Assembly (NCBI GenBank): GCA_023269695.1
Contig: JAHFPS010000004.1
Span: 1 to 60,546 of the forward strand
Length of the DNA: 60,546 nucleotides
Direction: 5' to 3'
DNA from: Rickettsia sp.
GTDB taxonomy: Bacteria; Pseudomonadota; Alphaproteobacteria; Rickettsiales; Rickettsiaceae
In this document: piece by piece, positions 1 to 10,059 of the stretch
How positions within the stretch are numbered: the stretch's first letter is position 1
Layout: each line of letters opens with the position of its first letter
Position numbers and translations under genes: made by a program
The notes under the pieces: model-generated
What the model was told of the DNA's origin: nothing
Seen by the model: the letters and a program-made list of their open reading frames with translations, nothing else
The model's database searches: none

Positions 1-90
1 TATGCCAATAAAAGATTGGTCATTAGCTTTGAATCAATTTGAAATACTTTGTGGTGATTTTAAGTATGATTTATTGGAATGTAAAAAATA
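1..90 (+). pseudogene. IS256-family transposase, C-terminal end (cut by window edge)
   Basis: An open frame enters from the left edge and ends with TAG at 88-90. Its visible residues contain PIKDWSLALNQFEILCGDF, which resembles the conserved end of mutator/IS256 transposases (a Pro-Ile-x-x-Trp followed by LNQFAI-like residues). Only about 29 residues are visible, so I cannot say whether the element is intact upstream. The call rests on recalled family consensus, not an alignment. Confidence 0.6.
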
Positions 91-141
91 GAACTTACAC
101 AAAATAAATGATTGACTCATACAAAACCATAATTAGAATTG

Positions 142-1812
142 ATGATGTTTTACCCTACCTTACTTATTCCTTTTTTTATCCTGTTTCTATATTTTAAATT
201 TAGAAAGGCATTTTATATTATCTCAATAATCTATCCAATAGTTGTTGGTATATTATTAATTAACAACCAAAATGAGGTGGTAATTAATCTATATAATAAC
301 AGTTTTATTGTTAATTTTAGTCATGAGAATAAACTAATAGCACTTGCTTTTATGGTTGTGACGTTGGTGACTAACTTATATGCCATTAGCCAAAACAGAA
401 AATTTGAGGTACTGATAGGTAGTCTATATTCAGCTACTTCCTTGATATGTTTATTTGCTGGAGATTTTATCTCGATGTTTGTCTCTCTAGAAATGATGAT
501 GGTGTGTGCCGCTTTGTTAATTTTTTACGGCAATTGTAAAAATAGTATTAAGGCTGCAAGACAGTATTTTCTTACGCATCTTATAAGTGGTAGTCTTATC
601 TTAATAGGGATTAGTTATATAATCACCAACAACTCTAACATACAAATTATTTCTCTTACTCAATTAATAGAAAACAGAGATGCTTCTTTTATATTTTATG
701 TTCTAATACTTGCTGGTTGTTTGATTAATGTAGCGAGCATACCTTTTTCTGGATGGATTGTTAATTGTTATCCATTTGCCTCAACTTCCGGGATGATATA
801 TTTAACCAGCTTTACTAGTAAAATATCGATAATTATACTACTTAAATTATTTAGTGGCTTAGAAATACTTAAATTCTTTGGATTATTAATGATTATATAT
901 GGTGGAGTTTATGCTTGTATAGAAGATAATATCAAAAGATTAGTATGTTATCTTACTGTTTCTCAGCTTGGATTCATGCTAATTGCTATTGGCACAAAAT
1001 CTCAACAAGCAAATTTAGGAATCATAGTTTTTCTTTCTGTACATATATTGTATAAAGCTTTATTTGCTCTATATGTTGCTATATTAATAGACAAAGGTAA
1101 TATAGAAAATTGTTCTGAGATAAAAGGGTTTTACTCATGGAAAAGCCCTTTATTGCTTGGTAGTTTAATAGTTAGTGTATTGTTCATTATAGCTTTGCCG
1201 CCTCTTGCTAGTTTTGTGAGCAAAATTGTCGTAACCAATGCTTTAGACAGGGATATTAATTATTATGCTATTTTCCTGCTAAAGGTTGTAACATGTGTGG
1301 CTTTATTTTCTACGGTTAAATACAAATCTTTAGTTAGTGATTTTTATCCTAAGTTAAATATTTTGAGCAGACTTAGCTTATTTGTCATGTTATCGTTTAT
1401 ATTGGTAACTAATTTCTTTTTAGAGCAAGGCTTGAAATTAGTATGGTCGTCTTATCCTGTTGAAATGTTTGATATAAATTGGTTGGATTTAGTAAAACAA
1501 CTGGTAATAATAGTAATAGGTATATTGCTTAGCATAGTTTTTAGTAAAAAGATTTCTAGGCGTTCAACTGCTAACATAAATTTAGATTTATTTCAGTTTA
1601 TTGAAAATAATTTTCGTCGTATTTATTATAAATATCACTTAGTGGGACACGACTTTAATGATAAACTAGGGGCGGAGTACCCTATTTTAAAAAGAGTAGA
1701 AAAAAATGCTTTACGTAAGATAAAATCTTTGCATAATCAATCAACAGCTTTGTTAGTAGTAATGATATCATTAATTACTTTTACCATATTACTAATTAAC
1801 AAATATAGCTAA
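142..1812 (+). CDS. Proton-antiporter-type membrane protein (NuoN/MrpD-like)
   Basis: A polytopic membrane protein of about 556 residues, rich in hydrophobic segments. It resembles the Proton_antipo_M family shared by complex I subunits NuoL/M/N and Mrp antiporter subunit D, which move protons or cations across the inner membrane. The core (about residues 100-400) has family-like features such as a Glu in a hydrophobic helix (SLEMMMVCA) and a Lys/His-containing stretch (HILYKALFALYVA). Two adjacent ATG codons (142 and 145) follow a TTG at 139; the start is one of the ATGs. No other nuo or mrp gene is beside it, so it is an orphan copy whose partner complex cannot be inferred. The last residues (Tyr-Ser-stop) come from the TAGCTAA end of the downstream repeat, so the native C-terminus may be altered. 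Confidence 0.75.
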   Translation: MMFYPTLLIPFFILFLYFKFRKAFYIISIIYPIVVGILLINNQNEVVINLYNNSFIVNFSHENKLIALAFMVVTLVTNLYAISQNRKFEVLIGSLYSATSLICLFAGDFISMFVSLEMMMVCAALLIFYGNCKNSIKAARQYFLTHLISGSLILIGISYIITNNSNIQIISLTQLIENRDASFIFYVLILAGCLINVASIPFSGWIVNCYPFASTSGMIYLTSFTSKISIIILLKLFSGLEILKFFGLLMIIYGGVYACIEDNIKRLVCYLTVSQLGFMLIAIGTKSQQANLGIIVFLSVHILYKALFALYVAILIDKGNIENCSEIKGFYSWKSPLLLGSLIVSVLFIIALPPLASFVSKIVVTNALDRDINYYAIFLLKVVTCVALFSTVKYKSLVSDFYPKLNILSRLSLFVMLSFILVTNFFLEQGLKLVWSSYPVEMFDINWLDLVKQLVIIVIGILLSIVFSKKISRRSTANINLDLFQFIENNFRRIYYKYHLVGHDFNDKLGAEYPILKRVEKNALRKIKSLHNQSTALLVVMISLITFTILLINKYS

Positions 1813-1993
1813 ACTCTACTAGCATTACTCCGTCATTGCGAGGAGGCGTAAGCCGACGAAGTAATCCCGTTTTGTGTCATCCCTGCGAAGGCAGGGATCT
1901 AGATTCCCGCCTACGCGGGAATGACAACTTACAATTGCTTCGTAGGCTTACGCCTACTCGCAATGACGGAGTAATGCTAGCCCTAGTTAGCTA
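1806..1993. repeat. Composite palindromic repeat with TAGCTAA / TTAGCTA ends
   Basis: This stretch is an imperfect palindrome bounded by TAGCTAA and TTAGCTA. The outer arms are CATTGCGAGGAGGC-type and GCAATGACGGAGTAATG-type sequences. The centre is a second palindrome with GGGATCTAGATTCCCGCC and CGGGAATGAC. The same two modules recur at least ten times in the window in either orientation. The left end supplies the stop codon of the antiporter-like gene. Confidence 0.9.
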
Positions 1994-2018
1994 CTAATAA
2001 ACACTAGATGAGGATAAA

Positions 2019-4079
2019 ATGCAGCCACCCATAGCTAATAAGATCGATTATAGTTTTACATTGCACGATCAAAAAATTACAGATGAATATAACTGGCTTA
2101 GGGATATCGAATGGCCTAATGTTAATGATAAAAAAATCATAGAATATTTGCAGGCAGAAAATAAATATTCCGAGCGATTTTTTGAGTCCTTACAAAAAGA
2201 AAAAGATAAAATATTTGAAGAGTTAAAAGGCAGAATTAAACTGGCTGATCAGTCAACTTATGTAAAAAAAGATAGTTATTATTATTATACTAGAACTGAA
2301 GAAAATACTGAATATCCTATATATTGCCGAAAAATAGGTTCAGTGGATGCTCCGGAAGAAATTATATTAGATGTTAATGCTGTTGCTAAAGATAGTAAAT
2401 TTACTGATATAGGTCTAGTGGCAGTCTCTCCTGATCATACGTTAATAGCTTATAGTGTTGATTTTACCGGTGATGAAAAATATACAATTAAAGTCTATAA
2501 TTTAAAGAGCAAAGAATATTTACCAGATGAAATACATAACGTTAGTCGCAATATAATTTGGCATGAAGAGCTAAAAGGGTTTTTCTATATGCCGATTAAT
2601 GAAAATTCTCGTTGTGATAAATTAATGTTCCACTCTCTAGGTGAATTAACTTCCAATGGTAAGTTAGTACATCATATAACAGATCCATTATATCAGTTAA
2701 ATGCTGCTAAGTCATCCAGTCGAAAATATATTTTTATTGATATTTCTGGTCATAATGAAAATGAAATATATGCTATAGAAATGCGTGATCATAGCTTTCA
2801 GCCTAAACTTATTAGAGCTTCGAAGGATGGAATTTTTTATGATGTTGAGCATAATGGTGATAATTTTTATATTAATACCAATGAAGGGGCAAAAAACTTT
2901 CGCATAGTATTAGTAAATGTCAATGATTTTCAAAATGATTCGTGGAAAAATAATTACATACCAGAAGAGCCGACTAGATATTTATCAAGTTTTGATATTA
3001 CTAACAATTATTTGATAGTTAATTATCGTGATCAAGGATTACCAGTTATTAAAATAAAACATCTTAAAGAGCATAATGAAAAAATTATTCACTTCCCAGA
3101 TGCTGCTTTTACTGCTTCAGCCATGTCTACTAACTTTGATGAAGATGATATTCGAGTAAATTATTCTTCACTTGCTAGACCGAACACCACTTATAGTTAT
3201 GATTTTAATAGTGAGCAACTGTCAATATTGAAAATACAAGAAATACCAAGTGGTTTTAATTCTGAAGAATATATGGTAGAAAGGATATTTGCTGATAATG
3301 ATGGGGTTAAAGTACCAATTACCTTATTATATAAAAAATCACTGTTTAACAAGGATGGGAAGAACCCTGTATATTTATATGGCTATGGTTCATATGGCGT
3401 TAGCATACCAGTATCCTTCCGGAATACAGCTATTTCTCTTGTAAATCGTGGATTCGTTTACGCTCTTGCCCATATTAGAGGTGGAGACGATCTCGGACAT
3501 GATTGGTATAAAGCTGCCAAATTCCTCAATAAAAAAAGAACTTTTGATGACTTTATTGCTTCTGCTAAACAGTTAATTAAAGAAAAATATACTAGCAAGG
3601 GTAATATAGTAGTTTGTGGTGGAAGTGCAGGGGGGATGTTAATTGGTGCGGTCATTAATCAGCAACCAGAATTATTTAAAGCAGCACTTGCCCATGTACC
3701 TTTTGTTGATGTGTTAAATACTATGCTTGATGAAGAATTGCCATTAACCCCTAGTGAGTTTAAAGAATGGGGCAACCCTAAAGAACCAGACTATTTTAAC
3801 TATATTAAGTCTTATTCTCCATATGATAATATAAAAGCCCAAAATTACCCGAGTCTATTTATCACTGCTGGAATCTCTGACCCTAGAGTTGGCTATTGGG
3901 AAGCAGCTAAATGGGCAGCAAAGATTCGGGCAACAAAAACAGATGATAATATATTATTGCTAAAAACTAATATGGATTCAGGGCATAAAGGCTCTTCTGG
4001 TCGTTTCGATTATCTAAAAGAAGCAGCTGACGATATAATATTTATCTTTAGGATTTTTGATGTAATAAGATTAGTATAG
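2019..4079 (+). CDS. ptrB: Oligopeptidase B (protease II), S9A family
   Basis: Cytosolic serine oligopeptidase that cleaves short peptides after basic residues. The 686-residue length is normal. An N-terminal beta-propeller (about residues 70-400) gates a C-terminal alpha/beta-hydrolase domain. The triad is visible: Ser536 in GGSAGG, Asp621 in SDPRVGYW and His656 in SGHKG. The ATG at 2019 follows an AGGA ribosome site. The stop codon (TAG, 4077-4079) lies in a TAGCTAACC repeat end, so the last residue or two may be repeat-derived. It is probably transcribed alone, with a repeat on each side. In an intracellular parasite the likely role is recycling peptides taken from the host or from protein turnover. 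Confidence 0.93.
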   Translation: MQPPIANKIDYSFTLHDQKITDEYNWLRDIEWPNVNDKKIIEYLQAENKYSERFFESLQKEKDKIFEELKGRIKLADQSTYVKKDSYYYYTRTEENTEYPIYCRKIGSVDAPEEIILDVNAVAKDSKFTDIGLVAVSPDHTLIAYSVDFTGDEKYTIKVYNLKSKEYLPDEIHNVSRNIIWHEELKGFFYMPINENSRCDKLMFHSLGELTSNGKLVHHITDPLYQLNAAKSSSRKYIFIDISGHNENEIYAIEMRDHSFQPKLIRASKDGIFYDVEHNGDNFYINTNEGAKNFRIVLVNVNDFQNDSWKNNYIPEEPTRYLSSFDITNNYLIVNYRDQGLPVIKIKHLKEHNEKIIHFPDAAFTASAMSTNFDEDDIRVNYSSLARPNTTYSYDFNSEQLSILKIQEIPSGFNSEEYMVERIFADNDGVKVPITLLYKKSLFNKDGKNPVYLYGYGSYGVSIPVSFRNTAISLVNRGFVYALAHIRGGDDLGHDWYKAAKFLNKKRTFDDFIASAKQLIKEKYTSKGNIVVCGGSAGGMLIGAVINQQPELFKAALAHVPFVDVLNTMLDEELPLTPSEFKEWGNPKEPDYFNYIKSYSPYDNIKAQNYPSLFITAGISDPRVGYWEAAKWAAKIRATKTDDNILLLKTNMDSGHKGSSGRFDYLKEAADDIIFIFRIFDVIRLV

Positions 4080-4170
4080 CTAACCTGACAGCAAATTACT
4101 ATGGCTAAATACTGGTCTGGTTAGCTATAAAGTTTTCTTTACAATTAACAGCTAGTTTTTTAAGGTTATT

Positions 4171-6060
4171 ATGATGAGTTATTTAAAATTTTTTCTTCAC
4201 CTAATATTATTAGTATTTGTAATAAACCATTCCGCTCAAGCTAGATGGAGTAGGTATGAAGATGCCCCTATTGAGATTAAATTTCATAACATTGATATTA
4301 ATATTAACCAAGATGGCACTTCTGAAGACATAACAGAAATGCATGTAAAAATACTAAAAGAAGCAGGACGTAATGATTTTTCTCAATATCGCTTGACTTA
4401 TAACGAAAATAGTTCTTCAATTTCTATATTGGAAGCTAAAACTATTTATCATGGACAAGAATATATAGTCACTAAAGATATGATTGAGGATAAACCACTA
4501 GCCTGCCCTGGTAAAGGTTTTGATCAACTAAAACAAATAACCATATCATTTCCTAAAGCAGAACTTGGAGCAGAAATATACTTAAAATATAAGTATGTTG
4601 AAACAAAAGTTCCTGTAGATAATTTTTATGGTACTAATTTATTTTACGGTACGTGGGGTTATTGGCAGGCAAGTCATACTAAGATCAATTCTAAATTACC
4701 TCTAAATATTAAAGTAAATGATCCAAAAGGCGTATTAAAAGTTATTAAAGATGCTGAAAGTAACTTTCATTCGGCAGAGATTATCTTAGAAAAACCTGTT
4801 TACAATGCCCTAACAAATGAACCAGACAATGGTGTATTAAATATTAAGCATACTACTTGGCTATCCTTGTCAAGTTTAACCAAATGGCAGGATTTGGCTA
4901 CACAACTTGCTCCTGGATATTCTAATGTAATTAATCAACCACTTCCTGCAATTTTCATGAATATAGCGGAATCTGCTGTAGATAAGAACACCGACGAAGA
5001 AAAAATTAATTTTGTCACTTCTGCATTAAATGAAAAAATTCAATATATGGGTGATTGGCGAACGGTATCAGGTTGTTACTTCCCTAGAGATTTAGAAAAA
5101 ATAGCTAGTTCTCAAATTGGCGATTGCAAAGATTTTTCTGCAAGTACTGCTGCTATCTTGCAAAAACTTGATTATAAAGTTCAACCTATTATAGTAATGC
5201 GAGGTATTGCTAATTTTTCTAATCCAGATGCCTTACCTAATATGAGAAATTTTAATCATGCAATGCTTAAAGTAACTAACAAAAACGGCAAAGTATATTG
5301 GATTGATCCAACAAATGTTGTTAGCATGGCACAAGGAATTTTCCCAGATATTGCTAATAAGATAGCATTGATATTAGATACTCAAGAAGCCGGTTATACC
5401 AAGATTGCCGCTATACAGCCTAAAAATTCACAAACTATATTACGCAATGAATTAGTTATACAAAATAATATTGTAAAGGTATCTGGTCAGTTTGACTTGA
5501 AGGGAGAAGCGGCATCAGGCATAACTGGTCAAGGATTATATAATTCAACTGAACAGTTAAAGGATTCTGCTTTTCGCATGTTGAGTGGAGAATATTTAAA
5601 TGAAGAAGACAAGAAATTTTTAGAATTGCCTGATCTTACTTCTCGTATTGTCAAGGATCTCACAATCCGATATGTATTACAGCAAAGAAATAGAATTTCC
5701 AAAACAAATATGGGGGCTGCTTTAAGTTTAAGATCTAGTAGAACGGATGATATCACCGATACAGCTTTTGATCAAATATCAGATATCTTTATAGGGGTGC
5801 CTGAAACTAATAAGAAATGTATGACTATCAAAAATATTATAGTTAAAGACTGTAAAAAATTAAACTTTGAGATTGATACTCCCTGGATATATGTAAATAG
5901 ATCATGTAAATATCAGAATAAAGATACTATATTCACAGATATAATAACCATAAAAAAGAGCTTGATTACCCAGGAAGAATTAAAAACTCCTAAATATAAA
6001 AATCTTAAAACTAAGTTAGAAAATGAATTTGCTCGAGTTGCGATAATATTAGGTAAGTAA
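4171..6060 (+). CDS. Secreted DUF3857 / transglutaminase-like protein
   Basis: Residues 1-25 form a signal peptide ending in AQA, so the protein is exported. A DUF3857 beta-rich domain occupies roughly residues 30-230. A transglutaminase-like fold follows, with a visible Cys319 (IGDCKDFSAS), His363 (NHAML) and Asp379 (WIDPTN), the expected papain-like triad. About 629 residues is usual for the DUF3857-transglutaminase arrangement. The substrate is unknown: such proteins may cross-link or cleave peptides in the envelope. ATGs at 4171 and 4174 are both usable. A short remnant of the TAGCTAACC repeat separates it from ptrB. The domain call is firm; the biological role is not known to me. Confidence 0.85.
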   Translation: MMSYLKFFLHLILLVFVINHSAQARWSRYEDAPIEIKFHNIDININQDGTSEDITEMHVKILKEAGRNDFSQYRLTYNENSSSISILEAKTIYHGQEYIVTKDMIEDKPLACPGKGFDQLKQITISFPKAELGAEIYLKYKYVETKVPVDNFYGTNLFYGTWGYWQASHTKINSKLPLNIKVNDPKGVLKVIKDAESNFHSAEIILEKPVYNALTNEPDNGVLNIKHTTWLSLSSLTKWQDLATQLAPGYSNVINQPLPAIFMNIAESAVDKNTDEEKINFVTSALNEKIQYMGDWRTVSGCYFPRDLEKIASSQIGDCKDFSASTAAILQKLDYKVQPIIVMRGIANFSNPDALPNMRNFNHAMLKVTNKNGKVYWIDPTNVVSMAQGIFPDIANKIALILDTQEAGYTKIAAIQPKNSQTILRNELVIQNNIVKVSGQFDLKGEAASGITGQGLYNSTEQLKDSAFRMLSGEYLNEEDKKFLELPDLTSRIVKDLTIRYVLQQRNRISKTNMGAALSLRSSRTDDITDTAFDQISDIFIGVPETNKKCMTIKNIIVKDCKKLNFEIDTPWIYVNRSCKYQNKDTIFTDIITIKKSLITQEELKTPKYKNLKTKLENEFARVAIILGK

Positions 6061-6125
6061 CTAGTTGAACCGTCAAAAGTCTAGAAATACAACATCTACT
6101 ATATTTTGAGTATACTCGAATGATT

Positions 6126-6415
6126 TCAAAAAGAATAAAGTAATATCCCAATCACCACTATTATCATTCCTATTAATCCAAATATTTGAGCAACAATAAT
6201 GGGAGTGTTATTATGTATAATACCGTAAATTAGCCAACTCATAGTAACAATAATTATCACAAGAAAACCGTCAAGAGATAAGTCATTTGCACTCTTAGTA
6301 GTAAAGATTTTATAGGCTTGAGTATAAACAAATATTGCCCCATTATACCAGCAAATATCATATATCTATCAAAAAAAGTAATTAGTTTATTTTTAGTTTT
6401 CTCTGTATATGCCAT
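6126..6415 (-). pseudogene. SemiSWEET/PQ-loop sugar transporter, frameshifted
   Basis: Read on the minus strand from ATG at 6415, the frame gives a membrane segment ending in AGIMGQYLF and then drifts out of phase near 6330. In the next frame the protein resumes as TQAYKIFTTKSANDLSL, followed by two hydrophobic helices and a stop at 6126-6128. QAYKIF..KSA.D.S is the typical PQ-loop/SemiSWEET motif, and the full family length is about 90 residues. The span is 290 bases, not a multiple of three, consistent with a single-base indel. It lies convergent to the DUF3857 gene. A sequencing error is the alternative to a true pseudogene. Confidence 0.75.
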
Positions 6416-6477
6416 TTAGATACACCTGCCTTTTTGAAGTAATTATATTAAATTCAACTGAAAAGCCCTAAAACATT

Positions 6478-6773
6478 AGCCCTCCTTCAAAACTCGCTTG
6501 TGCTGAAGGATTTGAAGGAGACACTTCGCCTCGAACTGCAGCATACTCTAATGTACGTGAGGATTCGAGTACCGGATCGACGTACAAATCACCAGCAGAA
6601 GTAGAGTTTCGAAAGAGGTATATTAGACTTCCTGCATAAGTCAAAGATAGTTGAGGAATTTTTAGGAGAAACGAAGCCGAGTACCGCAGCGTACATAGAC
6701 GTACGTGAGGAGCGGAGGCAAGTTTCGACACCAAAATTACCAACTAGATTGACTTATGCAGGAAGTCTATTAT
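6478..6773. repeat. Two adjacent palindromic elements, AGACTTCCTGCA family
   Basis: 6629-6773 is a complete element of about 145 bp with inverted ends TAGACTTCCTGCATAAGTC. Directly left of it, about 6480-6625, lies a second element whose interior matches, in reverse orientation, the copy at 60207-60357. Both contain ACGTACGTGAGG-type internal palindromes. An open frame crosses both on the minus strand, but it reads only repeat sequence. They resemble the Rickettsia palindromic element class of mobile repeats. Apart from these, the non-genic stretch from 6416 to 6877 shows nothing I can name. Confidence 0.85.
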
Positions 6774-6877
6774 AGCTTCTCGCTTTCACAGGGATGACAA
6801 AGGAGTGCGAGAATAACACTTCCCTGCAATTTTTTAAATCATCCTGTAAATTAGGAGTAATGTTAATCGGCTTTTAG

Positions 6878-8164
6878 CTATCTTTTATCATAGGGCATAA
6901 ATTCTCTTTGTACATATCCAGTATATAATTGCCGAGGTCTGCTAATTTTTTGTTCTGGATCTTCATGCATCTCTTTCCATTGCCCCATCCAACCGACAGT
7001 TCTTGCCATAGCAAACAGCACTGTAAACATCTGTGATGGTATACCCATAGCTTGATAAATAATTCCGGAATAAAAATCAATATTCGGATAAAGTTTGCGT
7101 TCAATAAAATATTGGTCATTGAGAGCAATTTTTTCAAGCTCAGTAGCGATTTGTAATAAAGGGTTATTACGGTTTCCTAACTCATCTAATACTTCTTTGC
7201 AAGTTTCTCTAAGTACAATTGCTCTTGGATCATAACTTTTATAAACTCGGTGACCAAAACCCATTAATCGAAATGGATCATTTTTATCTTTTGCTCTTGC
7301 GATATATTCTGGAATACGGTTTATGGTACCAATTTCTTTCAGCATGTTAATTACTGCCTCATTAGCTCCACCATGTGCTGGTCCCCATAAAGAGGCTATG
7401 CCAGTACTGATACAAGCAAACGGATTAGCACCGGATGATCCGGATAAACGCACTGTTGAAGTAGAAGCATTCTGCTCGTGGTCAGCATGTAGGATAAATA
7501 TTTTATCTAAGGCATTTTTTACTACCTGATTTACCTTATATTTTTCACAAGGTGTTGAGAACATCATATAAAGAAAATTTTCAGTAAAATCTAGACTGTT
7601 ATCAGGATAGATAAAAGGTTGTCCTATTGAATATTTATATGCCATTGCCGCAATAGTTGGCATTTTAGCAATCATTCTAATAGCAATTAACTCACGTTCA
7701 TTTTCTTCTATATTTAAAAAATCCGGATAAAATGCAGATAAAGAACCAACCACAGCCAGCATAATTGCCATGGGATGATCTGAGGGACAGAACGCCATAA
7801 ATAAGTTTCTCAGCTGCTCATTAATCAAAGAATGATAAGTAATTTTCTGAGAGAAAGATTTATATTGATTGATAGTTGGTAATTCGCCATTTAACAGCAA
7901 ATAGGCTACTTCTAAGAAATTACTTCTTTCTGCTAATGTTTTAATATCATATCCCCGATATCTTAATATCCCCTGATCACCATCTATATATGTCATAGCC
8001 GATTTACAAGCTGCTGTAGACATAAATCCAGGGTCGTAAGTGAAATAGCCTGTTAATGAATATATACTGCTAACATCAATAACATCTTGACCGATTGATG
8101 CTCTTTTTATTGGTAAATTAAAAATCTTATCACCTATTTTTAACTCAACATTTTCTATTTTCAT
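6878..8164 (-). CDS. gltA: Citrate synthase
   Basis: Condenses oxaloacetate and acetyl-CoA to citrate, the entry step of the TCA cycle. The protein is 428 residues, the usual hexameric bacterial type. Key regions include [11 protein letters not shown] near the N-terminus, [24 protein letters not shown] and GFGHRVYK (active-site His segments), and [18 protein letters not shown]. The sequence is very close to what I recall of Rickettsia GltA, a standard rickettsial typing gene, and is a main reason for placing the organism in this family. The ATG at 8164 is the natural start. It appears to be its own transcription unit, just downstream of the symporter gene. Confidence 0.97.
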   Translation of the reverse strand: MKIENVELKIGDKIFNLPIKRASIGQDVIDVSSIYSLTGYFTYDPGFMSTAACKSAMTYIDGDQGILRYRGYDIKTLAERSNFLEVAYLLLNGELPTINQYKSFSQKITYHSLINEQLRNLFMAFCPSDHPMAIMLAVVGSLSAFYPDFLNIEENERELIAIRMIAKMPTIAAMAYKYSIGQPFIYPDNSLDFTENFLYMMFSTPCEKYKVNQVVKNALDKIFILHADHEQNASTSTVRLSGSSGANPFACISTGIASLWGPAHGGANEAVINMLKEIGTINRIPEYIARAKDKNDPFRLMGFGHRVYKSYDPRAIVLRETCKEVLDELGNRNNPLLQIATELEKIALNDQYFIERKLYPNIDFYSGIIYQAMGIPSQMFTVLFAMARTVGWMGQWKEMHEDPEQKISRPRQLYTGYVQREFMPYDKR

Positions 8165-8231
8165 ATATCCTCATTTTATCATACTACTCTATCATATTTT
8201 TATTGCCCACTAATACCAAAATTCCAATATT

Positions 8232-9437
8232 TTACACCGAGTTATATGTATCTTTATCTAAAGTACCTTCACTATTATCGATAATCAAGGTAATTGTTGC
8301 ATCACCTGTGATATTAATGGTCGTACGTAACATATCTAATATCCTATCAATTCCAGCAATTATAGCAACCCCTTCAATCGGTAAATTGATTGAAGACAGC
8401 ACCATAGGTAGCATTATTAAAGAAGCTCCAGGAATACCAGCTCCACCTATAGATCCAAGAGTTGAGGTAATAATAATGACTAAATAATCATGTAACGCTA
8501 AATCCACACCCATCATTTGAGCAAAAAATATGGTAGTAAGAGCTAAATTTATTGCAAACCCATCCATATTTATCGATGCACCAAGTGGCAATACAAAAGA
8601 AGTGCTAGATTCAGATATACCTAGTCGTTCGCGACAAACTTGCATAGTAGTGGCAAGCGTTGCCTTACTGCTAGAAGTAGAAAAGGCAAGCACCTGATAT
8701 TCTAGACTTTTTCTATAAAAAGGTAATGGTGATATTCGACAAAATAGATAAATTAACATGCCAAAAATACCATATTGACATATCATGGCAATAACTACCG
8801 CAGCAACTAATTTAGACAAGCTAATCATTACATCAAAGCCCTGCGTACCAACTATCCAAGCCGTTAAAGCAAATGCACCATATGGCGAAAGTTGAATGAT
8901 CATCGAGATCATTTTTAACACTATTTTTGATAATATATGAAATAAATTCTTAATCGGTGCAGCACTAACATCCATTTTATTTAGTACAAGTCCAAAAAAT
9001 ATTGCAAAGAATACAATTTGCAAAACATTAGAATTAGCAAAGGCTCCTACTACATTCTCAGGTACAATATTTACAAAAAAGTTAAGCATATCAAAGGATT
9101 TCTCTTGTGAAATATTTTGTGCGACATCAAAGTTAATATGCACACCATGCCCTGGCTTTAATATAAGTGCAACTGTAATACCAAAAACTACGGCAAAGAA
9201 GGTCGTGCCTAAGAAAGCTGCAACTGCCTTTAGCCCCACTCTACCAAGAGAAGCAGGGTCATTCATACTAGTTATGCCAGATACTAAACTAAAAAATATT
9301 AAAGGAGCAATAATCATTTTGATCAAACGCAGGAAAATATCTCCTACCGGTTTTATGTAAGATACATATTCAGGAAAATATATACCAAACAATATACCTA
9401 AGATTAACCCCAATGTAACTTTTTTCCATAATTTCAT
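8232..9437 (-). CDS. Dicarboxylate/amino acid:cation symporter (DAACS family, GltP-type)
   Basis: Inner-membrane sodium- or proton-coupled carrier for glutamate, aspartate or C4-dicarboxylates. The 401-residue length is normal. The substrate site is visible as the serine-rich FSTSSSKATLATTMQV re-entrant loop, followed by the INMDGFAINLAL cation-binding motif and the GGAGIPGASL loop. Eight hydrophobic helices are spread along the protein. Uptake of host glutamate or dicarboxylate would feed the TCA cycle, and gltA follows on the same strand with about 67 bases between them, so a shared transcript is possible. The exact substrate cannot be read from sequence. Confidence 0.92.
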   Translation of the reverse strand: MKLWKKVTLGLILGILFGIYFPEYVSYIKPVGDIFLRLIKMIIAPLIFFSLVSGITSMNDPASLGRVGLKAVAAFLGTTFFAVVFGITVALILKPGHGVHINFDVAQNISQEKSFDMLNFFVNIVPENVVGAFANSNVLQIVFFAIFFGLVLNKMDVSAAPIKNLFHILSKIVLKMISMIIQLSPYGAFALTAWIVGTQGFDVMISLSKLVAAVVIAMICQYGIFGMLIYLFCRISPLPFYRKSLEYQVLAFSTSSSKATLATTMQVCRERLGISESSTSFVLPLGASINMDGFAINLALTTIFFAQMMGVDLALHDYLVIIITSTLGSIGGAGIPGASLIMLPMVLSSINLPIEGVAIIAGIDRILDMLRTTINITGDATITLIIDNSEGTLDKDTYNSV

Positions 9438-9521
9438 TATTATACTTAATTAAATTAAAGAGTGTTTTAAACTTATTTTGCTGATTTTATATAAATGTCT
9501 ATAGCAAAAAAGTAGCTGTAT

Positions 9522-9678
9522 TATAGCTAACCCGGCTAACATTACTCCGTCATTGCAAGGAGGCATAAGCCGACAAAGCAATCCATTGCTAATCACTTTT
9601 TTGGATTGCTTCGTCGCCACTAAAGTAGCTCCTCGCAATGACGTTTTACATTTGGTGTAATGTTAGTTGGGTTAGCTG
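9522..9678. repeat. Composite palindromic repeat with AGCTAACCC ends
   Basis: Bounded by TATAGCTAACCCGGC and GGGTTAGCTGTA, with GTCATTGCAAGGAGGC and GCTCCTCGCAATGACG arms around a short AT-rich centre. It lacks the GGGATCTAGATTCCC core seen in other copies. It fills most of the gap between the symporter gene and cutA. Confidence 0.88.
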
Positions 9679-9744
9679 TACAATAATACAACTCTTCTTA
9701 CTATAATTAAGTAAATCTTAGTTCTAATAAACACTCTATTAAAA

Positions 9745-10059
9745 TTAGATACTTTGAGTTACCCAGTTTAAATACGCCGGTAGCCCATCTTGAATGTCAA
9801 GCTTTATTATTTGCGGAAGATCATAATTGTGTATATCAATAATCATCTTTTCTATGATATTATAGTTATCAGACTTAGCTTTTACCATAATACGATATTC
9901 TGGTACAGAAGATATCTTGCCTTCCCATTTAAAATAGCTGACTATATTGTCTACTTGTATGCAAGCAGCTAAATTTGCTTCCAACAAGCTAATGGTTAGT
10001 TTGTCTACTACTTGTTGGTCATCGGTCGTAGTTAAAATTACACAACATCTTTGTACCAC
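9745..10059 (-). CDS. cutA: Divalent-cation tolerance protein CutA
   Basis: A 104-residue protein with the CutA1 pattern: ferredoxin-like alpha/beta fold, ILTTTDDQQ near the N-terminus, LAACIQVDNIVSYFKWEGKI in the middle and a conserved aromatic/Pro region (YDLPQIIKLDI) before the end. CutA forms trimers and has been linked to copper tolerance, but its true role is unsettled. Its ATG at 10059 directly abuts the queD stop codon, so the two genes are almost certainly co-transcribed and translationally coupled. Confidence 0.92.
   Translation of the reverse strand: MVQRCCVILTTTDDQQVVDKLTISLLEANLAACIQVDNIVSYFKWEGKISSVPEYRIMVKAKSDNYNIIEKMIIDIHNYDLPQIIKLDIQDGLPAYLNWVTQSI

Noticed and set aside
6468..6743. 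A 91-codon frame on the minus strand
   Set aside because: It reads straight through two palindromic elements; its peptide is repeat-derived and recurs at the 60.3 kb copy.
9450..9638. A 62-codon minus-strand frame between the symporter gene and cutA
   Set aside because: It consists of the composite repeat; the same peptide pieces (RGATLVATKQS) occur at other repeat copies.
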